Assembly (NCBI GenBank): GCA_013214445.1
Contig: JABSPG010000275.1
Location: 1 to 5,821 of the forward strand
DNA: 5,821 nt
DNA from: Ekhidna sp.
GTDB taxonomy: Bacteria; Bacteroidota; Bacteroidia; Cytophagales; Cyclobacteriaceae
Direction of reading: 5' to 3'
The notes under the pieces were generated by a model, which saw nothing but the letters and a program-made list of their open reading frames with translations, did no database searches and was not told the DNA's origin. Positions 1 to 4,353 of the stretch are shown piece by piece; the stretch's first letter is position 1, and the number at the start of each line of letters is the position of its first letter. The position numbers and the translations under genes are program-made.

Positions 1-24
1 CAGACAGGTACTTGAAGAATTTTA

Positions 25-372
25 CTAGGTTTGGAACTCTGATTTTGAGTGGATCAAATTCAGGGGAAGCTTACAAAATGAATATTCCTTCCAAGAAAAA
101 ATCCTTGAGAAATCACCATTTGATTTGGATGACAGTATCTCGATAAGATCAGCCTTGAGTACTATCGCTACGAGTATTCCGCAGATTATTGAAAGCTTCA
201 TCACGAATCTCTCCCATTCAGAGTCTGTCGATTCCTCTTTTGTCTTAAACTGGAATGCCCTAAAAAATTTTTTGCCTTCTTTTATTCTTAGTTTTAAAAA
301 ATTCGCTATTCTCTCACTTATTAGGCTAAGAATGAAAAGTAGAATCGCTATCGAAATGAACTTGTCCTCCAT
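25..372 (-). CDS. Small two-TM membrane protein, holin-like position, possibly C-terminally altered
   Basis: This 115-aa protein has two hydrophobic segments, at residues about 5-19 (FISIAILLFILSLI) and 59-78 (KLSIICGILVAIVLKADLIE). A basic and acidic linker (about 25-55, KLRIKEGKK...KEESTDSEWE) separates them. The start ATG overlaps the stop of the upstream wall hydrolase as TAATG, so the two are almost certainly co-transcribed and translationally coupled. I do not recognise a named family. A short membrane protein paired with a signal-peptide-less peptidoglycan hydrolase resembles a holin-endolysin pair, but that role is inferred from context only. The last 25 residues (SWKEYSFCKLPLNLIHSK...) are not membrane-like and look less protein-like than the rest. 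A frameshift near the T-run around 98-104 (plus-strand coordinates) that removed a longer C-terminus is possible but unproven. The stop TAG lies 24 bp from the window edge. Confidence 0.6.
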   Translation of the reverse strand: MEDKFISIAILLFILSLISERIANFLKLRIKEGKKFFRAFQFKTKEESTDSEWERFVMKLSIICGILVAIVLKADLIEILSSKSNGDFSRIFSWKEYSFCKLPLNLIHSKSEFQT

Positions 373-1034
373 TACTCATTCAAAATGCTTATCAAAAAAT
401 CTTTTGTTTTCAACCCATACACGCCATCTACTTTTAGTCTGCCATTGGCTTGTAGTTGCTTTACCGCTCGTTCGGTTTTAGGCCCAAAGTCGCCATCAGC
501 AGTTCCTACCGGATAGTCGGCCATGTTTAGGGCTTCTTGTAATCGTTTTACTTTATCACCTGTATTTCCTTTTTTCAAGACGCCATCCGGCAAGTTGAGC
601 ATGGTAGATGATTGGAGTTTCCGGAATCCCAGTACCGTATCAGTAGGATAGGCGGAGAGGGATACTTGATTTCCTTGGTTTCCTCCTAAGCAATAGACTC
701 TGGTTGCATCTTTGGAGTAGCCGGTGAAGAACCCTACATGTCCTTTCCAGCTTTCGGGAGATTCTCTCCAGAAGACTACCACATCACCAGGTTCGGGGTT
801 GGAAGTGTTGCTGCCTACATGTAGCCACGAGCGAGCATTCGCTTTTTTGGAGCGCTTAAGATCGCACTTCATTGCTACCCAGCTCACGAAGATGGAGCAC
901 CAGGGAGTCTCGTCATCGTTTACCCAGTCAAAGCTAGACTCGTGTGCGTACTTCACGATGGTCGGGTTATCTTCCGCTCCCGCGATCTCTTTCACGCCCA
1001 GTTCTTGAAATGCTATTTTTAGTAGTTGGCTCAT
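372..1034 (-). CDS. Peptidoglycan hydrolase: CHAP/NlpC-P60-like (TIGR02594-type) domain plus peptidoglycan-binding domain
   Basis: This 220-aa protein probably cleaves the peptide part of peptidoglycan. Residues 1-140 form a papain-fold amidase/endopeptidase domain of the TIGR02594 type. Cys46 lies in TPWCSIFVSWV, the expected nucleophile with the typical helix behind it. His99 lies in GHVGFFTGY and Asn119 in GGNQGNQV, completing a Cys-His-polar triad. The motif PEPGDVVVFWR (80-90) is also typical. Residues about 150-218 are a PG_binding_1 domain, with LKKGNTGDKVKRLQEAL, then DGDFGPKTERAVKQLQ and VDGVYGLKT. No signal peptide is present: the N-terminus MSQLLKIAFQELGVKE begins directly with the first helix of the domain. 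It would therefore need a holin-like route or a phage/tail-like particle to reach the wall. The overlapping downstream gene encodes a small membrane protein. The ATG at 1034 fits the family start; its leader is A-rich (caacagcaa) without a Shine-Dalgarno. The family is found in phages and in bacterial chromosomes, and the exact bond cut is unknown. Confidence 0.9.
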   Translation of the reverse strand: MSQLLKIAFQELGVKEIAGAEDNPTIVKYAHESSFDWVNDDETPWCSIFVSWVAMKCDLKRSKKANARSWLHVGSNTSNPEPGDVVVFWRESPESWKGHVGFFTGYSKDATRVYCLGGNQGNQVSLSAYPTDTVLGFRKLQSSTMLNLPDGVLKKGNTGDKVKRLQEALNMADYPVGTADGDFGPKTERAVKQLQANGRLKVDGVYGLKTKDFLISILNE

Positions 1035-1099
1035 TTGCTGTTGGTTGTAGACTCAGATTTTACTTTATTCTTCTGAGCTCATTCCTTTGTTAAAGTTTA

Positions 1100-1132
1100 G
1101 ATAAACAAGGGCATGACCTTTCGACCATGCCC
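1100..1132 (-). terminator. Intrinsic terminator of the 38-codon small ORF
   Basis: Read on the minus strand, GGGCATGGTC-GAAA-GGTCATGCCC forms a 10-bp stem (seven Watson-Crick pairs, two G-U wobbles and a closing C-G pair) capped by a GNRA (GAAA) tetraloop. TTGTTTAT follows immediately. On the plus strand the wobble positions become A-C/C-A mismatches and there is no T-run, so the orientation is clearly minus. The stem begins 10 nt after the stop codon at 1143 and ends about 75 nt before the start of the hydrolase gene. The hydrolase therefore probably has its own promoter or depends on readthrough. Confidence 0.75.
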
Positions 1133-1142
1133 TCCAGCTGAT

Positions 1143-1259
1143 TCATCTAGATGAAGAGTTATTGCTGTTTTTAGGAACTGACCTTAGCAGTTCGCCTACA
1201 GGTTTTTCAAGGATTTCCGAGGGAGCAAATACTGGTTGATTAGGGTGGAATGTATCCAT
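1143..1259 (-). CDS. Small ORF, 38 aa, unknown function, divergent from the XRE regulator
   Basis: This short ORF runs from ATG at 1259 to TGA at 1143 and begins MDTFHPNQPVFAPSEILE. It continues with a KPVGELLRSVPK segment and ends in an Asn/Ser-rich tail (NSNNSSSR). No signal peptide, membrane segment or known motif is visible, and I do not recognise a family. Two things argue that it is a real transcription unit. First, the strand-specific intrinsic terminator begins 10 nt after its stop. Second, it is transcribed divergently from the XRE regulator, with the tandem operator at 1372-1407 in the shared upstream region. A stop codon four codons before the ATG in the same frame leaves this ATG as the only reasonable start. 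There is no clear ribosome binding site, which is normal for Bacteroidota. It could be a regulatory peptide, a small structural or phage-derived protein, or a chance ORF inside a small RNA. Confidence 0.42.
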   Translation of the reverse strand: MDTFHPNQPVFAPSEILEKPVGELLRSVPKNSNNSSSR

Positions 1260-1371
1260 TCTGCTTACAGATTAAGTGATGTAATTGGTATGGGAATATC
1301 ATTGTCAATTTTTAATATTGGCAAACCAAAGAGGGATTATTCAGGCATTTGTGGAAAACTTCCCCGTAATT

Positions 1372-1407
1372 GGTCAATGTTATTAACCTTGGTCAATCTA
1401 ATTGACT
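1372..1407. promoter_or_regulatory. Tandem operator A: two 17-bp palindromes between divergent genes
   Basis: Two 17-bp imperfect palindromes lie side by side: GGTCAATgttATTAACC (1372-1388) and GGTCAATctaATTGACT (1391-1407), separated by TT. Each has 6 of 7 arm positions matching. The centres are 19 bp apart, just under two helical turns, so two dimers would sit on nearly the same face. The array lies 73 bp before the XRE start and 112 bp before the divergent small ORF. That is where an autoregulatory operator for an XRE repressor is expected. The same array recurs at 2324-2359. Binding by the XRE protein is inferred. Confidence 0.72.
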
Positions 1408-1470
1408 ATTAAAGCGGATTTACGCGAAATCATGTATGTTCGCAAATGACCGAATCAGTGGTAATCTATA

Positions 1471-1477
1471 GGGAGGT
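1471..1477 (+). promoter_or_regulatory. Strong Shine-Dalgarno that fixes the TTG start of the XRE gene
   Basis: GGGAGGT lies 3 nt before TTG at 1481, while the first in-frame ATG (1502) is about 25 nt away. This selects the TTG as the start. A purine-rich, near-perfect Shine-Dalgarno is unusual for this phylum, and no other gene in the window has one. Confidence 0.6.
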
Positions 1478-1480
1478 GTA

Positions 1481-1930
1481 TTGAAGTATTTTCATCAAAA
1501 TATGAAGTTATTGCGAGAGCAGCACAAGCTCTCGCAGCAGCAGATGGCCGACTTATTTGACCTGAACGTATCCAGTATCAAATCGTACGAGGGAAGCTCC
1601 TTCCCCAAGATCGAAGTGATCGTGCAAATCACCCAGTACTTTAAGGTAGATATGAATAAGTTCATGACGCTTGACATGCAAAAGCATTCCGTCTACCAAG
1701 GGGAGAAGACCAACATAAATGAAGAGGTTCGTAACTTAAAGAGGGATTTATTTTTTCATACCGGCTTGAATGAAAAGCAACAGTTTGCCTTTTTAGAAGC
1801 GATGGATTTGGAAGAGCTTAAAAAACACTACATGGTGCTGTTCAAGACGAAGGAACATTTGGTTAGGGAACTGTCCGAACTGCAGGAAAAGTACATTAAA
1901 CTTCTCGAAAAAGTCAAGAGAATCTACTAA
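1481..1930 (+). CDS. XRE-family HTH transcriptional regulator with C-terminal coiled coil
   Basis: This 149-aa DNA-binding regulator has an HTH_3/Cro-CI type helix-turn-helix at residues about 7-63. The first helix is NMKLLREQHK; SQQQMADLFD is followed by the recognition helix LNVSSIKSYE, then SSFPKIEVIVQITQYFKVDMNKFM. A linker (66-95) is followed by a helical C-terminus (about 97-147) rich in Leu, Glu and Lys (EELKKHYMVLF...LSELQEKYIKLLEKVKRI). Its heptad-like spacing should form a coiled coil for dimers or higher oligomers. No peptidase or sensor domain is present, so how it senses a signal is not visible. It starts at TTG behind a strong Shine-Dalgarno, and the gene ends in a terminator at 2006. 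Tandem palindromic arrays lie on both sides (1372-1407 and 2324-2359) and suit a dimeric HTH protein, so autoregulation is likely. The target genes are unknown; the divergent small ORF is the nearest candidate. Confidence 0.88.
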   Translation: MKYFHQNMKLLREQHKLSQQQMADLFDLNVSSIKSYEGSSFPKIEVIVQITQYFKVDMNKFMTLDMQKHSVYQGEKTNINEEVRNLKRDLFFHTGLNEKQQFAFLEAMDLEELKKHYMVLFKTKEHLVRELSELQEKYIKLLEKVKRIY

Positions 1931-2005
1931 CCTAAGCTCGTTAATATTTCATTGTAATTTAATGTCTTAACATCTAATGCATTTGAGTTAAATCTATTGG
2001 TCCTC

Positions 2006-2029
2006 AAGCCGGACGGGCTTTTTCTTATT
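2006..2029 (+). terminator. Intrinsic terminator of the XRE gene
   Basis: AAGCC-GGACG-GGCTT forms a short GC-rich hairpin (2006-2020) followed by TTTCTTATT. It lies 75 bp after the XRE stop codon on the same strand. Short AAGCC/GGCTT stems with a T tail are a usual terminator form. Confidence 0.65.
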
Positions 2030-2037
2030 TCATTGGC

Positions 2038-2065
2038 AAAAAAGAAATCGGATCGCCGAAGCGAC
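2038..2065 (-). terminator. Possible minus-strand terminator with cUUCGg tetraloop
   Basis: On the minus strand, TCGC-TTCG-GCGA (2064-2053) is a 4-bp stem closed by the very stable cUUCGg tetraloop. A G-U pair extends it to 5 bp. A T-rich tract (TTTCTTTTTT, 2047-2038) begins 5 nt later. The stem is short and the gap to the T-run is not ideal, so termination is uncertain. It would end a minus-strand transcript crossing the hairpin-rich region, for which no coding gene exists. Confidence 0.3.
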
Positions 2066-2072
2066 AAAAAGC

Positions 2073-2151
2073 CTAGAAAGATTTAAACTCAATCGCTAAT
2101 AGGAGCGATTTCAAACAGTAAATCTTTCAAAACTGCTTGTATAGTTTCTAG
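2073..2151. repeat. Nested inverted repeats (possible structured RNA or DNA element)
   Basis: Three inverted repeats share one centre. AATCGCT (2091-2097) pairs with AGCGATT (2104-2110) across a 6-nt loop. GAAAGATTT (2076-2084) pairs with AAATCTTTC (2120-2128). CTAGAAA (2073-2079) pairs with TTTCTAG (2145-2151), overlapping the second arm, so the last two are alternative pairings. The 9-bp and 7-bp stems together make a 53-nt imperfect hairpin with an asymmetric internal loop. The structure is directly visible; its role is unknown. No U-run follows on the plus strand, so it is not a simple terminator. Confidence 0.5.
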
Positions 2152-2278
2152 CGCTAATTTTAGAGTCAATCTGGGATTACTAGGGCACAAGGTCAGGACT
2201 GTCTCAATAATTATTATTTGTTGTACTCATATCAATCTAGGTTTTTGCTACTGCTCTTATTTCAAAAAAAGCAGTTTT
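2129..2278. repeat. 10-bp perfect inverted repeat enclosing 130 bp
   Basis: AAAACTGCTT (2129-2138) has its exact reverse complement AAGCAGTTTT at 2269-2278. The left arm directly abuts the 53-nt hairpin at 2076-2128. The enclosed 130 bp contains a TAGCGCTA palindrome (2149-2156) and an AT-rich AATAATTATT (2207-2216) but no gene. Near copies of TTTnAAACAGT follow or flank both sides (2109-2119 and 2275-2285). These could be the closing stem of a folded RNA or the remnant of a small mobile element; neither is proven. Confidence 0.4.
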
Positions 2279-2323
2279 AAACAGTCGCATGCGTTTATGT
2301 GCATAAGTCTTCGTGGGTAGAAT

Positions 2324-2359
2324 GGTCAATATGATTGACCTTGGTCAATATGGTTGACC
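2324..2359. promoter_or_regulatory. Tandem operator B: second copy of the twin 17-bp palindromes
   Basis: GGTCAATatgATTGACC (2324-2340) is a perfect palindrome with 7-bp arms. After TT comes GGTCAATatgGTTGACC (2343-2359), with 6 of 7 arm positions matching. The unit length, the TT linker and the 19-bp centre spacing are identical to operator A at 1372-1407, and all four left half-sites are GGTCAAT. The site is 393 bp beyond the XRE stop and 119 bp beyond the TPR stop, with no obvious gene starting on either side. It presumably controls a promoter for a small RNA or tiny ORF, or serves as a distal site for looping with operator A. Confidence 0.72.
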
Positions 2360-2478
2360 TTTCAAGACGAAATTTTACTCAATGATCCACGATTTAGCTG
2401 GGTTTTTGTGAGAAACGCACGATGCATTCTTCCTCAGTGAGTGCTAAGAAGCGGTGACAAATGTGAATTAGAGGAATC

Positions 2479-3801
2479 TTAAGAGGCCAAACGCTCTTTC
2501 TGTACTTCTTGGTACAGTTCAGGGTTCAGCTGGTACAGCATGATATCGTTGTGTAGGGAAAGTCCTGCGATTTCATGTCTGGATCGCTTGCGATACCACA
2601 GGTAGAACGCCAGCCCAATGATGAAGAGGGTGGTCAGCACGGCTATCACCACATTACGCTTCAACTTCACTTCGTACAGGTGCTTTTGCATTTCGTACTT
2701 TGCAATCAGGTGCTGGGCACGCTCGGCTTGGTATTGCTTGTTTAGGTTGTCCAAATTGGCATGGAGCTCCAGGTAAGGTTTCGTTAGGTTGATTAATTGG
2801 TCGCTATAGGCCAATGCTGCTTCCAGATCGTTTTGCTGTTTTGAAAGCGTGATCAGTTCTTCAAGTGCCAGGTTTAGCTCAGCGATGCTGGTATTTGCTG
2901 GATCTAGTTCAATTAGCTCTTTGAAATAGGTAATCGCTAAATCCTGATTCTGGTTAGCAGACGCTAAAAAACCGAGGTTATTCAGTACGATTGCTGTTTG
3001 GCTAACGTCGTTTAGTGACTGAAATAGCTTAAGCGCCTCTTTCAAATATTTTTCAGCACTTTGCAAATCATTCGTCTTTAGCGATATATGTCCTAAACTG
3101 TTCAATGCTTTTGCTCTATATCTGGCACTTTCCTCAATCTTGTCAGCCAGTGTCAAAACTTCTGAATAATGGTATTTGGCTTTTTCAAATTCCTCCAGTT
3201 TTACTTGACTAAAACCTAGTTCCAGATGTGTGTCCACTAGATCGATGGTCTTACCTTGAGATTCGAAATAGGGCAGGAGTTCTTTTTGCGTCGCAATTGC
3301 CAAATCATACTGTTCGGCTAAGCGATAGGTCTTTCCAATATTGTACTTAGTATATGCTTGTTTCAGTGAATCGCCCTTTGTAAGATCTAGTACCCGTCCA
3401 AAGTAGTCTATTGAGAAATCATACTTCAACAGGGTACGATGGGCGAAAGCTAGTTTTTTTAAGGTAGCCTTTTGACCTTTTATGTTTTTTGATTCTTCGT
3501 ATAGTGTAAGTGCTTTGTAGTAAGCAATGATAGCTTGATCTTCTTTATTTAGACCCCTGGCTAATGCTAGCCCCGTGTAGTAGTGGGCTTTGGCTCGATC
3601 TTCTTTACTTAAGTCCTTATTTTCTAATAGTTCATCTAGTAGTGAAAGGGCTTCATTTGGCGATTGGAGGTATAGCTCCTTCACTTTTGAAAATCCTTCG
3701 TCGGGGGTCAATACGGGATGTGCAAATGCATCATTAAAAGCGCTAAGAAAAAAGAGGAAAACAGTGGCTTGAATAAAAATAGATCGGGTCTTCATAAGCA
3801 T
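2479..3801 (-). CDS. Membrane-anchored periplasmic TPR-repeat protein without output domain
   Basis: This 440-aa protein has a signal peptide (residues 1-27, hydrophobic IFIQATVFLFFLSAF, probable cleavage after AFA before HPV). About six to seven tetratricopeptide repeats follow between residues 67 and 340. Clear units include AKAHYYTGLALARG near 71, KALNSLGHISLKTNDLQSAE at 231-250 and IVLNNLGFLASANQNQDLAI at 271-290. A probable coiled coil (345-381) leads to one membrane helix (383-402, VVIAVLTTLFIIGLAFYLWY) with a positive stop RKRSRHE and a 38-residue cytoplasmic tail. The TPR array should lie in the periplasm and bind a peptide or protein partner. In Bacteroidota such TPR-coiled coil-TM proteins are commonly fused to a histidine kinase, GGDEF or LuxR-type HTH domain. 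Here none is visible, so any signal must pass to a partner. The start may instead be the third codon (ATG at 3795, MKTRS). A -7 promoter box lies 21 nt upstream. The Asp-rich lipoprotein gene lies 104 bp upstream on the same strand. Confidence 0.88.
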   Translation of the reverse strand: MLMKTRSIFIQATVFLFFLSAFNDAFAHPVLTPDEGFSKVKELYLQSPNEALSLLDELLENKDLSKEDRAKAHYYTGLALARGLNKEDQAIIAYYKALTLYEESKNIKGQKATLKKLAFAHRTLLKYDFSIDYFGRVLDLTKGDSLKQAYTKYNIGKTYRLAEQYDLAIATQKELLPYFESQGKTIDLVDTHLELGFSQVKLEEFEKAKYHYSEVLTLADKIEESARYRAKALNSLGHISLKTNDLQSAEKYLKEALKLFQSLNDVSQTAIVLNNLGFLASANQNQDLAITYFKELIELDPANTSIAELNLALEELITLSKQQNDLEAALAYSDQLINLTKPYLELHANLDNLNKQYQAERAQHLIAKYEMQKHLYEVKLKRNVVIAVLTTLFIIGLAFYLWYRKRSRHEIAGLSLHNDIMLYQLNPELYQEVQKERLAS

Positions 3802-3821
3802 AAAACCTTGGTATAAGGCTT

Positions 3822-3829
3822 CAAAGTTA
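3822..3829 (-). promoter_or_regulatory. Bacteroidota -7 box (TAACTTTG) for the TPR gene
   Basis: On the minus strand TAACTTTG matches the Bacteroidota -7 consensus TAnnTTTG exactly, 21 nt before the ATG at 3801, which would give a leader of about 15 nt. No clear -33 TTG is present at the right distance, so the call rests on the -7 box and its position. It implies that the TPR gene can be transcribed separately from the lipoprotein gene. Confidence 0.42.
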
Positions 3830-3905
3830 TGATTAATAGATTAAAGTACTGCCAGCAGAAACTGACAGCACCTTGATAAATTGTATAAAATGGTTGTGTT
3901 GCATG

Positions 3906-4103
3906 CTATAGCTCATCGTCATCATCATCTTTATCGTCTCCTCCAGATGGGTTCCCTGCCGGGTTTGTGTTTCCCTCTGTTAGTTGAAGATCCAGTGCTT
4001 CCATATCCTGGATATTTAGTTCTTCCAAGTCGTTTTGTTGGCAAGCCACAGTCATTCCCATAAGTAGTATGGCTGCAAGTAGTGTCCTAAGCTGTTTGTT
4101 CAT
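3906..4103 (-). CDS. Tiny Asp-rich lipoprotein, unknown function
   Basis: This 65-aa protein begins with a lipoprotein signal peptide: MNKQLR, then a hydrophobic core (LLAAILLMGM) and the lipobox-like TVAC with Cys21 as the lipidation site. The mature part is only 45 residues. It starts QQNDLEELNIQDMEALDLQ, continues with a Gly/Pro/Asn linker, and ends in GGDDKDDDDDEL, a nearly pure acidic tail. Position -3 of the lipobox is Thr rather than the usual Leu, which is tolerated but not ideal. Acidic residues soon after the Cys resemble lipoprotein export signals of some Bacteroidota, so surface exposure is possible. The tail could bind calcium or another cation; that is inference. It is encoded by an imperfect (tcatcg)-type run at 3913-3930 that may vary in length. 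The gene lies 104 bp upstream of the TPR gene on the same strand. No family is recognised. Confidence 0.68.
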   Translation of the reverse strand: MNKQLRTLLAAILLMGMTVACQQNDLEELNIQDMEALDLQLTEGNTNPAGNPSGGDDKDDDDDEL

Positions 4104-4193
4104 ATCAGTTATTTATTAAATTGAAACATGACGTAACATTACAGCTTGACGGTGTTAGGATGGAACCTGTTTTTCAACCACTTACCAATAGGT

Positions 4194-4224
4194 TTTGCAC
4201 AGGAAACTGCTGTCGTAAATTTTG
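4194..4224 (+). promoter_or_regulatory. Possible Bacteroidota promoter upstream of the DUF2911 gene
   Basis: TTTG (4194-4197) is followed after 18 nt by TAAATTTTG (4216-4224), close to the -33/-7 pattern TTG...TAnnTTTG with one extra base in the -7 box. It would give a leader of about 320 nt before the start at 4552, which is long, so a nearer promoter is equally possible. Confidence 0.25.
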
Positions 4225-4327
4225 AATAGCCTATAAAAAGGCGAGCTACCTTAAAGGCACGATGTTATACGACACCATGAGGAAAGAAGAATTTCAACCA
4301 ATTGATTAATAGACACTTTCTAATGAA

Positions 4328-4353
4328 GAAGATTCTTCACTTCGTCCAGAATG
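4328..4353 (+). repeat. Interspersed intergenic repeat segment of the 'attcttcacttcgt..cagaatgac' type
   Basis: AGATTCTTCACTTCGTCC followed by AGAATGAC closely resembles a short repeat scattered between genes in many Bacteroidota genomes. In other frames it gives telltale peptides such as ILHFVQND, seen in the 51-codon ORF at 4323-4478. Recognition rests on memory of the motif, and only one copy is in this window. Its arms include the near-palindrome GAAGATTCTTC. Confidence 0.42.

Larger units (their letters stand above)
1931..2478. other. Gene-free, hairpin-rich intergenic region
   Basis: No ORF longer than about 17 codons starts with ATG here on either strand, and no tRNA is visible. It holds the XRE terminator (2006-2029), a minus-strand cUUCGg hairpin with a T-run (2038-2065), nested inverted repeats (2073-2151), a 10-bp long-range inverted repeat (2129-2138 with 2269-2278), a TTATGTGCATAA palindrome (2295-2306) and tandem operator B (2324-2359). 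The stretch 2360-2478 between operator B and the TPR gene end holds only ORFs of about 10 codons, and I see no clear terminator for the TPR gene in it. Confidence 0.6.

Noticed and set aside
125..481. Open frame of 118 codons on the plus strand
   Set aside because: It lies opposite the membrane protein and hydrolase genes, has Ser/Leu-rich composition typical of an antisense shadow, and shows no domain.
724..1008. Open frame of 94 codons on the plus strand
   Set aside because: It is antisense to the catalytic domain of the hydrolase, which has clear motifs, so it is a shadow.
1052..1077. CTCAGA/TCTGAG inverted repeat in the hydrolase leader
   Set aside because: Only 6-bp arms around a 14-nt AT-rich loop, with no T-run; not distinguishable from chance.
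1303..1308. TTGACA on the minus strand as a -35 box for the small ORF
   Set aside because: The hexamer is perfect for E. coli sigma-70, but the -10 partner is weak (TTACAT) and Bacteroidota promoters use a different consensus.
1302..1324. Further palindrome TTGTCAAT...ATTGGCAA near operator A
   Set aside because: The half-sites resemble GGTCAAT but the spacer is 7 nt instead of 3 and the arms mismatch, so it is not counted as a fifth operator.
1495..1677. Open frame of 60 codons on the minus strand
   Set aside because: It lies opposite the HTH domain of the XRE gene, is Cys/Ser-rich and has no support.
2237..2290. 17-codon minus-strand ORF (MRLFKTAFFEIRAVAKT) 34 bp left of operator B
   Set aside because: Too short to support from sequence alone, and it overlaps an inverted-repeat arm. 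It could be a tiny peptide, but there is no terminator or ribosome site evidence.
3706..3712. GGTCAAT half-site inside the TPR gene
   Set aside because: It is an isolated 7-mer with no second arm (followed by ACGGGATG), expected by chance in several kilobases.
3590..3772. Open frame of 60 codons on the plus strand
   Set aside because: It is antisense to the N-terminal part of the TPR gene, with low-complexity Ser runs mirroring the Glu/Leu codons of the real gene.
3881..4063. Open frame of 60 codons on the plus strand
   Set aside because: It is antisense to the lipoprotein gene; its His run is the reverse of the Asp codons.
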